Positions 8,116-15,771 of a stretch of 64,000 bases of DNA are shown here, piece after piece (within the stretch, counting starts at the first letter, position 1; the number at the start of each line of letters is the position of its first letter). The notes under the pieces are model-generated. The model saw nothing but the letters and a program-made list of their open reading frames with translations, was not told the DNA's origin and searched no databases. Both the position numbers and the translations under genes were made by a program. The stretch comes from CAVPEV01 sp963703555 (GTDB lineage Bacteria > Actinomycetota > Actinomycetes > Actinomycetales > Cellulomonadaceae): positions 38,573 to 102,572 of the forward strand of contig CAVPEV010000021.1 of NCBI GenBank assembly GCA_963703555.1, read 5' to 3'.

Positions 8116-8832
8116 CTAGCGGTGGCGCACGACGTTGAAGGCGAAACGGCCGCCGCGGTGGTAGTTGGCGGAGCGCAGCACACGCCGGCCCGACCTGGTG
8201 ATCGCCGTCTCGGTGATCAACAGCCACGGACCCAGGCCGTGCAACGAGTACCGCTCGGCGACCTGCTCGGGCAGCTCGGCCGCTTCGATGCGAGCCGACG
8301 ACGACACGGGCCCCAGGCCCTGCGCCTCGAGCAGCTCGTTCAGCGAGCCCGTCCAGTCCAGGTGCCTGACCGGCGCAGGCAGGCAGGTGCGGTCGATGGT
8401 GTCGACGCCGTAGATCAGGACCTCGTCCCCGCTGGACCGCAACCGTTCGAGCCGGATGACCAGGTCATCCGCGCTCAGGCTCAGGGCGGCCCGCTCCTCG
8501 TCCGTCGGCGCGCTCTCACGGACCGACAGCACCACCGTCGAGGCCTGGTAGCCCATCTCTTCGAGCGCATCGTGGATGGACTCGTACCGCGTGATGGGCC
8601 GCTCAACCTGCAGCGAGCCGAGGGCGGTGAGGAATCGGCCGCGCCCAGGAACCGCCTCGACGACCCCGCCCTGCTCGAGGAGCCGGAACGCCTCCCGTGC
8701 GGTGCTGCGGCCCACGCCGAACTCGCGGCAGACCTCCGACTCGCTCGGCACGCGGTCTCCTGGATGCAGCCCGCGCTCGAGAAACGCGGCAACGAGAGAG
8801 TCGCTCACCTGGTTGGCCACCGACCGAGCCAC
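8116..8832 (-). CDS. GntR/HutC-family transcriptional regulator (FrlR-like)
   Basis: 238 residues: an N-terminal winged helix of the GntR type (PSESEVCREFGVGRSTAREA, about residues 29-48, then GRGRFL) and a C-terminal UTRA ligand-binding domain (YESIHDALEEMG to the end) that typically senses a phosphorylated or free sugar. Both E. coli and B. subtilis frl loci have a regulator of this class. It lies between the two halves of the island, and TGTCAGACA palindromes occur on each side. The simplest reading is a repressor of both operons and perhaps itself, released by the substrate or its phosphate. Confidence 0.87.
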   Translation of the reverse strand: MARSVANQVSDSLVAAFLERGLHPGDRVPSESEVCREFGVGRSTAREAFRLLEQGGVVEAVPGRGRFLTALGSLQVERPITRYESIHDALEEMGYQASTVVLSVRESAPTDEERAALSLSADDLVIRLERLRSSGDEVLIYGVDTIDRTCLPAPVRHLDWTGSLNELLEAQGLGPVSSSARIEAAELPEQVAERYSLHGLGPWLLITETAITRSGRRVLRSANYHRGGRFAFNVVRHR

Positions 8833-8899
8833 CCTGACCTCCCGTCCATTACACCCACGTCAGGAGCCGACAGCGTAGCAGGACCGGACCTCTGGCAAC

Positions 8900-8938
8900 T
8901 TGACATAGAGCATCACTCGGGACACCCTGTCAGACAGG
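8900..8938 (+). promoter_or_regulatory. frlB promoter region with operator O3 (CCTGTCAGACAGG)
   Basis: A perfect 13-bp palindrome (arms CCTGTC and GACAGG around A8932) lies at 8926-8938, 55 bp before the frlB start. A TTGACA box at 8900-8905 is just upstream. Its match to the sites beside the SDR gene suggests joint control by the GntR protein encoded between them. Confidence 0.55.
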
Positions 8939-8993
8939 ACGGCTTGCTATCTGACCGGTATTAGTGGATTCATGCTTCCAGAAGGGAACTTCC

Positions 8994-10007
8994 GTGCTCA
9001 ACCTCGATGAGGGACGCTTTGTTCACATCCAGACCGGCGCCGTCGATCTGGCCAAGGGGATCGACGAGGCCGTCGCGACCGCACTGGCCTCCGGCACGGA
9101 GAACCTCTTCTTTGCCGGCACCGGCGGAGCCGGGATCCTCATGCTGCCAGCGGCCGACCTGCTGGCTCGCCGCTCGACCCTTCCGGTGCACGTCGTCCAG
9201 CCGGCCGAACTGATCGCCATGGGCTCACCGCACCTCGGGCCGCACTCCCTGGTCGTCATCCCGTCGCTCTCCGGCACGACGAAGGAGAGTGTGGAGTTGT
9301 TGACCCTGACCAAGGCCAAGGGCGCACGTGTGCTGGCGCTCACCGGCCACGCCGACTCCCCCCTCGCGCGCGGGGCGGACTGGAACCTCACCAACGAGGC
9401 AGCCGACGACACGTCGTCGGAGTCCTTCTACCTCCAGTCGCTGCTCGTCGCGCTGTCGGTCATCGCCCAACGAGGCGAGGGCGGCGACTACACCGCTACC
9501 GTCGCCGAGCTCCAGGAGCTGCCGGAGGCGCTGCTCGCGGTCAAGCGAGGCTTCGAGGACCGTGCCGAACACCTCGCCACGGAGTGGCGGGACGAGCCGT
9601 ACCACATCATCACCGGGGCCGGGGGTACGTGGGCCGAGGCCTTCTACTACGGCATGTGTATCCTTGAGGAGATGCAGTGGATCCGCACCCGGCCGGTCCA
9701 TGCCGCGGACTTCTTCCACGGACCACTGGAGCTCGTGGAACCGGGCGTCAGCGTCGTCTGCCTCAAGGGCGAGGACGCCGCACGTCCGCTCGTCGAGCGG
9801 GTCGAGTCGTTCGTCCGGCCGCTGACGGGCAAGCTCGCCGTCCTCGACACGGCCGAACTGCCGACACCGGGCATCTCGCCCGCGACCCGCGCCCTGGTCT
9901 CCCCCGTCCTGCTCGCGACGGTGCTCGAGCGCGTCAGCGCCCACCTGGAGGTGCTGCGGGACCACCCGCTGGTCATGCGCCGGTACTACCGCCGCATGGC
10001 GTACTGA
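8994..10007 (+). CDS. frlB: FrlB-like SIS-domain deglycase (fructosamine 6-phosphate)
   Basis: A 337-residue protein with two SIS (sugar isomerase) domains. Segments GTGGAG, PSLSGTTKESVE and, near the end, FHGPLELVEPGVSVVCL with a C-terminal RRYYRRMAY line up with E. coli FrlB, whose corresponding parts read RHGPLEIVEPGVPFLFL and RRYYGGLVEY. FrlB splits fructoselysine 6-phosphate into glucose 6-phosphate and lysine. The start is the GTG at 8994 with AGAAGGGA 6 nt before it; a GTG at 8964 in frame lacks a site. It is followed by a PfkB kinase resembling FrlD. The exact glycated substrate cannot be told from sequence; a different amino sugar remains possible. Confidence 0.78.
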   Translation: MLNLDEGRFVHIQTGAVDLAKGIDEAVATALASGTENLFFAGTGGAGILMLPAADLLARRSTLPVHVVQPAELIAMGSPHLGPHSLVVIPSLSGTTKESVELLTLTKAKGARVLALTGHADSPLARGADWNLTNEAADDTSSESFYLQSLLVALSVIAQRGEGGDYTATVAELQELPEALLAVKRGFEDRAEHLATEWRDEPYHIITGAGGTWAEAFYYGMCILEEMQWIRTRPVHAADFFHGPLELVEPGVSVVCLKGEDAARPLVERVESFVRPLTGKLAVLDTAELPTPGISPATRALVSPVLLATVLERVSAHLEVLRDHPLVMRRYYRRMAY

Positions 10008-10017
10008 TTCGGCGTCG

Positions 10018-10839
10018 ATGAACCCGCCCGCGCAGGTGTTCGGCTGCCTCGGCGACAACACGATCGACGTCTTCTCCGGCGCCGAGACCGCCGCGTACGT
10101 CGGCGGGAACGCCATCAATGTCGCCGTCCAGCTCAGCAGGCTCGGACACCCCGTCCGCTATGCGGGCGCAGTCGGCGCAGATCCGTGGGGTGCGGCCATT
10201 CGGCGAGTGCTCACCTCCCAAGGCGTCGACGTGGGCCTGCTGCACACCCGGCGAGGGCCGACCGCACACACCGACCTGCGTGTGCTGCCCAGCGGCGACC
10301 GCGTGATCGAGCGGGAGGAGTACGGGGTCTCGGGAGACTACCGGCCGTCGGTCACGGACCTCGATGCGCTCGCTGCCTGCGCCGTCGTCCACCTGGGCAT
10401 GATTCCCGAGGCCGCGGCGGTCCGACGCGCACTCAAGGCCAGAGGCGCGGTCGTGTCCCAGGACTGCGCGGTCAGCCCCGGGTTCGCCGGCCTGGACGTG
10501 GCGTTCTGCTCGGCCGGGGAGGATCTCGATCACGCCGACGAGCTGGCGCGATCGGCGTTGGCCGGAGGCGCACGGCTCGCCGTTGTCACCTGTGGCGCGT
10601 TAGGCGCCGTTGCGTACGATGGCACGCGCTCCTGGCGATGCCCCGCTCGACCGGCGGTCGTCGTCGACACGACGGGTGCAGGCGACAGCTTCATCGCAGG
10701 GTTCCTCGATGCCTACGTCGCCGCCAGCGACATCCAGCAATGCCTTGAGGCCGGTGCCCGTACGGCCGCGGCGACCGTCGAGCACCCGGCCGGGTTTCCG
10801 CAGCCACCACTGGCGGAACGCACCGACGGGCGCGGCTGA
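10018..10839 (+). CDS. frlD: FrlD-like PfkB-family sugar kinase
   Basis: A 273-residue ribokinase-fold enzyme. The N-terminus (CLGDNTIDVF, then GGNAINVAVQLSRLG) and the anion-hole segment DTTGAGDSFIAGFL, with the catalytic base at about Asp223, closely parallel E. coli FrlD (IGDNCVDIY, GGNAVNVAV, DTMGAGDSFIAGFL). FrlD phosphorylates fructoselysine at O6 with ATP, giving the FrlB substrate. It begins 10 nt after frlB, so the two form a short plus-strand operon. No strong ribosome-binding site is seen, which suggests coupling to frlB. It is the last gene before the IS cluster. Confidence 0.77.
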   Translation: MNPPAQVFGCLGDNTIDVFSGAETAAYVGGNAINVAVQLSRLGHPVRYAGAVGADPWGAAIRRVLTSQGVDVGLLHTRRGPTAHTDLRVLPSGDRVIEREEYGVSGDYRPSVTDLDALAACAVVHLGMIPEAAAVRRALKARGAVVSQDCAVSPGFAGLDVAFCSAGEDLDHADELARSALAGGARLAVVTCGALGAVAYDGTRSWRCPARPAVVVDTTGAGDSFIAGFLDAYVAASDIQQCLEAGARTAAATVEHPAGFPQPPLAERTDGRG

Positions 10840-10871
10840 CCGACGCGGCCCTGCACGGTGGTGGGGGTCGT

Positions 10872-10913
10872 GACGCCCGCGGGTCCCTGACCCCACCGCT
10901 TGTCGCGGGCGTC
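10872..10913 (+). terminator. Inverted repeat after frlD
   Basis: GACGCCCGCG (10872-10881) and its exact complement at 10904-10913 flank a 22-nt loop, 33 nt after the frlD stop and just before the IS256-type left end at 10931. It is a possible terminator of the frlBD transcript; the loop is long, so confidence is moderate. Confidence 0.45.
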
Positions 10914-10930
10914 CGGGGACCGGTCGGGTC

Positions 10931-12299
10931 TGTCAGAGGAACGGTGGGTGGGGTCTGGTCTGATACGCCGAGCGGCTGCTCGGCGGGGAGGCGGTACCGA
11001 TGACCGGGACGGTCGAGCCCGTGGTGCTCGACGAGGCGGGGAACACGCAGATGGGCCGGGCGATGGTTGCCCAGGCGCGGCAGACCGGGGTGGGTCTGGT
11101 CGGTCCGGACGGGCTGTTGGCCGGGTTGACCAAGCAGGTCCTGGAGTTGGCGTTGGAGGAGGAGGTGACCGAGCACCTCGGCTATGAAGCCGGCGACCGG
11201 CAGGCCAAGGTCGGCACGAATGAACGCAACGGGAGCCGGTCCAAGACCGTGATCACCGAGATGGGACCGGTGCAGCTGGAGGTCCCGCGCGACCGTGAGG
11301 GCACGGTCACCCCGGCGATCGTCGAGAAGCGGCAGCGACGCCTGGAGGGCATCGACGAGCTCGTGTTGTCCCTGACCGCTCGTGGGTTGACGACCGGGCA
11401 GATCAGCGCGCACTTCGCCGAGGTCTACGGGGCCGCGGTGTCCAAGGACACCGTCAGCCGGATCACCGAGAAGGTCACCGCGGGGATGTCCGACTGGCAG
11501 ACCCGACCACTGGATGCGGTCTACCCGGTGATCTTCATCGACGCGATCGTGGTCAAGGTTCGCGACGGGCAGGTCACGAACAAGCCGTTCTACGTGGTCA
11601 TCGGCGTGACCACCCGCGGGGAACGCGACATCTTGGGGATCTGGGCCGGTGACGGCGGGGAGGGCGCCAAGTACTGGCTGAACGTCCTGACGCAGATCAA
11701 GAACCGCGGCGTCCAGGACGTGTGCATCGCGGTCTGCGACGGCCTCAAGGGACTGCCCGACGCGATCACCACCGTCTGGGAGCTGACCCAGGTCCAGACG
11801 TGCGTGATCCATCTGATCCGCAACACGTTCCGCTACGCCGCCCGCCAGGACTGGGACGCCATCGCCCGCGACCTCAAGCCGATCTACACGGCGGTGAATG
11901 CCGAGCAGGCCGCCGGTCGGCTGGACGACTTCGCCGAAAAGTGGGCGGTCAAGTACCCGGCGGCGGTCAAGCTGTGGCGCAGCGCGTGGGGCGACTTCGT
12001 GCCGTTCCTGGACTACGACGTGGAGATCCGCAAGATCATCTGCACGACCAACGCGATCGAGTCCCTGAACGCCCGCTACCGGCGCACGGTCCGGGCCCGG
12101 GGGCACTTCCCGAACGACGCCGCCGCGCTGAAGTGCCTCTACCTGGTCACCCGGGCACTGGACCCCACCGGACGGGGCAGGGCACGATGGGTGGTCAGGT
12201 GGAAGGCCGCACTGAACGCGTTCGCCATCACCTTCGAGGGACGCATCAACCCCTCGAGCATCTAGAGAACGCCGGGCACCGCCCACCGTTCATCTGACA
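10931..12299 (+). mobile_element. Complete IS256-family insertion sequence (element B)
   Basis: About 1369 bp bounded by imperfect inverted repeats of about 24 bp. The left end reads TGTCAGAGGAACGGTGGG inward from 10931; the right end reads TGTCAGATGAACGGTGGG inward from 12299. It encodes one intact transposase. I see no clear 8-9 bp target duplication in the flanks, so the flanks may have been rearranged since insertion. It is unrelated in sequence to IS256 element A at 12897-14367. Confidence 0.8.
11000..12265 (+). CDS. IS256-family transposase (element B), intact
   Basis: A 421-residue mutator-type transposase. DDE residues are evident: Asp in FIDAIVVKVRDG, Asp in VCDGLKGLPDA, and Glu in TTNAIESLNARYRR. 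An N-terminal part with LEEEVTEHLGYEAGDR and NGSRSKTV is the usual IS256 signature, and the Cys-His pair in QTCVIHLIRNT is also conserved. The length is normal for the family and there is no internal stop or frameshift, so it is probably active. The ATG at 11000 lies about 70 bp inside the left repeat. Confidence 0.9.
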   Translation: MTGTVEPVVLDEAGNTQMGRAMVAQARQTGVGLVGPDGLLAGLTKQVLELALEEEVTEHLGYEAGDRQAKVGTNERNGSRSKTVITEMGPVQLEVPRDREGTVTPAIVEKRQRRLEGIDELVLSLTARGLTTGQISAHFAEVYGAAVSKDTVSRITEKVTAGMSDWQTRPLDAVYPVIFIDAIVVKVRDGQVTNKPFYVVIGVTTRGERDILGIWAGDGGEGAKYWLNVLTQIKNRGVQDVCIAVCDGLKGLPDAITTVWELTQVQTCVIHLIRNTFRYAARQDWDAIARDLKPIYTAVNAEQAAGRLDDFAEKWAVKYPAAVKLWRSAWGDFVPFLDYDVEIRKIICTTNAIESLNARYRRTVRARGHFPNDAAALKCLYLVTRALDPTGRGRARWVVRWKAALNAFAITFEGRINPSSI

Positions 12300-12462
12300 C
12301 TCCCGGACCGGGCGCCTGCGCAGGTTGTCCGCCCATCACCGGCGGCGCCTGCGGACGCCGTGCGAGGATCGCGGCATGACGGCGCAACCCTCTGTGTCAG
12401 CCTTGGGAGAGCCACTCGGATAGTCCGGTTCGGTGGCGTGAGGGCGGGGAGGAGTTCCCCTG

Positions 12463-12894
12463 ATGAGTACGATTGTGGCGGTCGCGAGCGGTGCGGTGCA
12501 GGCTGGGTCGATGGACGTGCCGGACCCGCAGGTCGCGGAGCGGGCGACGCGGCGGACGTATGCGGCGAAGTACAAGTGTGATGTTCTGGCGGAGTAGGAC
12601 GCCTGTGACCGGGCGGGTAGGGGCGCGCTGCTGCGTCGCGAGGGCCTTTACACGTCGCTGGTCACGGCATGGCGGGAGCAACGCGATCGGGGCGCGTTGG
12701 AGGCCCTCGCCCGCCCGGCCGGCGCCCCGCCGGCGTCGGCTGCGGAGCGGGAAGCCGCCCGGTTGCGGAAGGAAGTCGCCCGTCTCTCCGGCGAGCTCGC
12801 GACGGCGAGGCAGGTGATCGACATCCAGGGAAAACTCTCGGCGCTGTTGGAGCAGTTCTCGACCGACAGCGCCAGCACGAAGCCCGAGCGATGA
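12463..12894 (+). pseudogene. IS3-type orfA with an in-frame amber codon
   Basis: The frame from ATG 12463 reads ATRRTYAAKYKCDVLAE, then TAG at 12595-12597, then DACDRAGRGALLRREGLYTS, WREQRDRGALEALARP and a Leu/Glu/Lys coiled-coil ending in GKLSALLEQF. IS3-family orfA proteins of this type normally have EYDA where the TAG stands, so Tyr TAC became TAG. The frame then runs to TGA 12892-12894, overlapping an ATG at 12891 where orfB would begin. orfB is missing because IS256 element A starts at 12897. Confidence 0.72.
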
Positions 12895-12896
12895 TC

Positions 12897-14367
12897 GGAG
12901 GTTGTCCCGTTTCCCGTTGAATTTCGGTGGCGGTCCTGATGGTCGTCAGGCGGCGGTCACGGTGTCATCCTGACGCACGGCGCCGACAGTTTGCGCGGCG
13001 GCGTGCTGGTCGAGGGCGGCGCGGAGTGCGGGCAGGTGCAGGTGGCCGTTGACGCGGCGGAACTGCTTGCCTGCTTCGATCATCCCGGCGGCGCACCAGC
13101 GCAGCGCCATGTTGCCGTTCTGCCAGTTCTTCACGTTCGTCGAGTGATCACGGGCGATGGAGATCATCGATTCGATGCTGTTCGTTGAGCGCAGCGTGCG
13201 CGCCAGGGTCGGCGGGACGCCCAGGCGCAGCACGGTCAGGGTCTCGGACAGGCCCTCGCGCAACGATCCGGCGGCGCCGGGGTGGGTGCGCTCCAGTTCC
13301 TTGGCGAGGGCTTCGAGCTGGGCTTCGGCCACGATCGCCGAGTCGGCGTGGTAGGCGGCGCGCATCGCCTTGGTGACCGTCGAGGCGAGCTGGTCGGGCA
13401 GCTTGTCGGCCACGTTTCTGATCTTGTGCAGTTGGCAGCGGCCGATCACCGGGTGGTCGAACACTCGCACGACCGCGGCGTGCAGCGCCTTGCCGCCGTC
13501 GATGCCGACGAAGACCGGCCGTGCCGTGTCCAGACCGCGATCACGCAGCCCGGTCAGCAGATCGGTCACCACCCTGGTGTTCTCGGTGGAGCCTTCGGCC
13601 AACCCGAGCGGGTGCTTGACCCCGTCGATGCCGATGCCCAGCGCGACCACGCACAGGTGCTCACCGAAGTGCACCCCGTCGATCATCAACGCCACCAAGT
13701 CCAGCCCGGACAGGTCGGCGGCGAGCAGCTCGGCCAGCGCGGTCTGGGTCGCAGCCACGAACCGGCGGCTGACCGCCGACTTGCTCGTTGAACGGGCCGA
13801 TGCCTCGACCCGCTGCCCGACCGGTTCGAGCCGGAGCGGGTAACGCCGGGTGGACAGCCCGGCCAGCATCCGACCCATCGCCATCCGACCCAGCACCTCG
13901 GTGGAGGAGAACAGCTCGTAGGAGGCCACCGACAACTCGCCGCTGCCGTCGCCCGCGCGCATCCGCGGCCGGGTCACCGCCACCCGCCGCCCACCCAAGG
14001 TGACCGAGCCCGCCTCGGTGCCGTGGCGCACCGCGGCCCATGCCGGGTCGTGCTTGCCCTTCGGCCCGCACACCGCGGTCACGTCCTCGGCCATCATCGC
14101 CGCCATCACCTGCAGGCCAGTGCCCACGGCCAAGGCCAGCAAGCCTTCCTGCACGTTCTCGGCGATCTCGCTCATCGCCACACTCACCGTCTCCGGCAGC
14201 GCGAGCCGCAGCTCTGCGCTCGTCCTCGACGCCCTCGTCTGGTAGTTCTTGCTCACGGCGGTCCCCTCCTCGGTCGAACTTCTTGGCGGAAGCCGGACAC
14301 CTACCACGCGGCAGGCACCGAGCCGGGGACCGCCACCTCAACTTCCACCAGACCCGGGACAACCTCC
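12897..14367 (-). mobile_element. Complete IS256-family insertion sequence (element A)
   Basis: 1471 bp with imperfect inverted ends. The left end begins GGAGGTTGTCCCGTTTC at 12897; the right end, read inward from 14367, begins GGAGGTTGTCCCGGGTC, and both share TGGCGGTCC about 32 bp in. It carries one intact transposase on the minus strand. A truncated near-identical copy lies at 1978-2848 in the same orientation. No target duplication is seen, consistent with later recombination between copies. Its left end cuts the IS3-type orfB at its second codon. Confidence 0.85.
12946..14256 (-). CDS. IS256-family transposase (element A), intact
   Basis: A 436-residue mutator-family transposase. Catalytic residues: Asp in LMIDGVHFGEH, Asp in FVGIDGGKALHAAV, Glu in RSTNSIESMISIA. 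The Cys-His motif in IGRCQLHKIRNV is also present. I place the start at GTG 14254-14256 because AGGAGGGG lies 6 nt before it; the frame stays open further upstream without support. There is no disruption, so it is probably active, and it could mobilise the truncated copy only if both ends of that copy existed. Confidence 0.88.
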   Translation of the reverse strand: MSKNYQTRASRTSAELRLALPETVSVAMSEIAENVQEGLLALAVGTGLQVMAAMMAEDVTAVCGPKGKHDPAWAAVRHGTEAGSVTLGGRRVAVTRPRMRAGDGSGELSVASYELFSSTEVLGRMAMGRMLAGLSTRRYPLRLEPVGQRVEASARSTSKSAVSRRFVAATQTALAELLAADLSGLDLVALMIDGVHFGEHLCVVALGIGIDGVKHPLGLAEGSTENTRVVTDLLTGLRDRGLDTARPVFVGIDGGKALHAAVVRVFDHPVIGRCQLHKIRNVADKLPDQLASTVTKAMRAAYHADSAIVAEAQLEALAKELERTHPGAAGSLREGLSETLTVLRLGVPPTLARTLRSTNSIESMISIARDHSTNVKNWQNGNMALRWCAAGMIEAGKQFRRVNGHLHLPALRAALDQHAAAQTVGAVRQDDTVTAA

Positions 14368-14620
14368 GTGCCGGGGCCGCCATCGACTTCCCGGACCCCC
14401 CTGCGCAGGAGGTGTCATCTCTCAGGAGATCGGTGACGGTTCTGCATCAGGACGTCGGTGATGCTGGTGGTGGTCTTGGTGGTGGCACTTCGGGCGCGAG
14501 GCTCGGGGATGGCTGCCAGTGAACCCATCGATCCTCGTGTCCGCCGGTGCCTGACGACGGCGGCTCCAGTACTGGCGGGCGGCGGTGGGCCGCGGTGGGG
14601 CAACGGGCTTGGGCCGGGTG
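14368..14620. other. Non-coding stretch between IS256 element A and ung
   Basis: I find no convincing gene in these 253 bp. The left part (to about 14440) has no similarity to the IS3-type orfA, so it does not contain the expected rest of that element. Short minus-strand frames lack recognisable motifs. It may be IS debris or the 3' flank of the old chromosomal junction. Confidence 0.4.
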
Positions 14621-15304
14621 TCAGGGCAACGCCCAGTCGATCGGCTCGGCCCCCTGCTCGGCCAGCAGCCGGTTGACCGTAGAGAACGGCCGTGAGCCGA
14701 AGAACCCGCGCGCGGCGGACAGCGGGCTGGGGTGGGGGCTGGCGACCACCGGGACGTGCTCGAGCGCGGGCCGCAGGGTCTGGGCGTCGCGGCCCCACAG
14801 GACCGCGACGAGCGGACCTCCGCGTTGCACGAGCGCCGTGACGGCCCGGTCCGTGACCTGCTCCCAACCCTTGCCCCGGTGGGAGGCCGGTGCGCCGACT
14901 CCTACCGTGAGCACCCTGTTGAGCAGCATGACGCCGTGGTCTGCCCATCGGCTGAGGTCGCCGCAGCTGGGTTGCGGCACCCCGAGATCCGCGACGAGCT
15001 CGACGAAGATGTTCTCCAGCGACCGCGGCAGGGGCCGCACGTCCGGCTGGACGGAGAAGGACAGGCCCATGGGGTGGCCCGGCGTCGGGTACGGGTCCTG
15101 CCCGACGATGAGCACGCGCACGTCCGCGAGCGGGCGGGTGAACGCTCGGAGGATGGCGTCGGGGGCTGGCAGGTAGCGGCGGCCGGCGGCGATCTCGGCG
15201 CGCAGAAAGTCGCCCATGGCGTGCACCTGCGGTTCCACGGGAGCCAGCGCGGCCGCCCAGTCGGGCGCCACCAGGCGGTCGAGCGTGGCACGGTCGCTGC
15301 TCAC
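14621..15304 (-). CDS. ung: Uracil-DNA glycosylase, family 1
   Basis: 227 residues. It removes uracil from DNA, starting base-excision repair. The water-activating loop GQDPYPTPGHPMG has the catalytic Asp70 and Tyr72. LLNRVLTV forms the uracil-recognition strand and HPSPLSAARG carries the catalytic His191 and the DNA-intercalation loop. The length matches bacterial Ung. It is transcribed alone on the minus strand, and its 3' end faces the IS cluster, so it is the first core gene to the right of the mobile region. Confidence 0.95.
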   Translation of the reverse strand: MSSDRATLDRLVAPDWAAALAPVEPQVHAMGDFLRAEIAAGRRYLPAPDAILRAFTRPLADVRVLIVGQDPYPTPGHPMGLSFSVQPDVRPLPRSLENIFVELVADLGVPQPSCGDLSRWADHGVMLLNRVLTVGVGAPASHRGKGWEQVTDRAVTALVQRGGPLVAVLWGRDAQTLRPALEHVPVVASPHPSPLSAARGFFGSRPFSTVNRLLAEQGAEPIDWALP

Positions 15305-15421
15305 GACGCCGCCGGGTCGCTGCTCACGACGGCGAGGCTAGTCGAATGACACGGCTGTCGTTCGCGCCTACCATGACGAACGGCGAGCGCGCGGCGCTCC
15401 GCGGCACGAGGGGAGGACGCG

Positions 15422-15730
15422 ATGGATGCGGTAGCCCGCAGCACGGCCCGTCCGGTCGAGGACCCGGCGGCGCCCGGCTCCGAGCTGTCCGACCGCGACC
15501 GTCAGATCCTCGCGTTCGAGCGGCAGTGGTGGAAGTACGCGGGGGCCAAGGAGCAGGCGGTCCGCGAGCTGTTCGACATGTCGGCCACCCGGTACTACCA
15601 GGTGCTCAACACGCTCATCGACTCCCCGGCGGCGCTCGCCGCTGATCCCATGCTCGTCAAGCGCCTCCGGCGGATGCGTGCCTCCCGGCAACGGGCCCGC
15701 ACCGCGCGGCGCCTGGGCATCGACGGCTGA
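15422..15730 (+). CDS. DUF3263 domain protein
   Basis: A 102-residue member of the actinobacterial DUF3263 family, recognisable from LSDRDRQILAFERQWWKYAG and the helix-turn-helix-like stretch AVRELFDMSATRYYQVLNTL (about residues 50-69). The basic C-terminus (RRMRASRQRARTARR) and that helix pattern suggest nucleic-acid binding, but the family's role is unknown. AGGGGAGGA stands before the ATG at 15422. It is followed 41 bp later by the LytR C-terminal-domain protein, an arrangement common in Actinobacteria. Confidence 0.9.
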   Translation: MDAVARSTARPVEDPAAPGSELSDRDRQILAFERQWWKYAGAKEQAVRELFDMSATRYYQVLNTLIDSPAALAADPMLVKRLRRMRASRQRARTARRLGIDG

Positions 15731-15758
15731 GGCAGCCCCGGCGCCCATCGCCCTCCGC

Positions 15759-15764
15759 TAGCCT
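15759..15764 (+). promoter_or_regulatory. -10 box for a leaderless transcript of the LytR_C gene
   Basis: TAGCCT ends 7 nt before the GTG start at 15772, so transcription would begin at or next to the start codon. No ribosome-binding site is present, in keeping with leaderless initiation. Confidence 0.5.
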
Positions 15765-15771
15765 GTCCGCC

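Noticed and set aside
8964..8993. GTG at 8964 as the frlB start
   Set aside because: There is no ribosome-binding site before it, whereas the GTG at 8994 has AGAAGGGA at a good distance and matches the family N-terminus.
12595..12597. In-frame TAG read as a recoded amino acid
   Set aside because: No recoding machinery or context is visible, and the family has Tyr (TAC) at this point, so a point mutation in a dead IS is the simple explanation.
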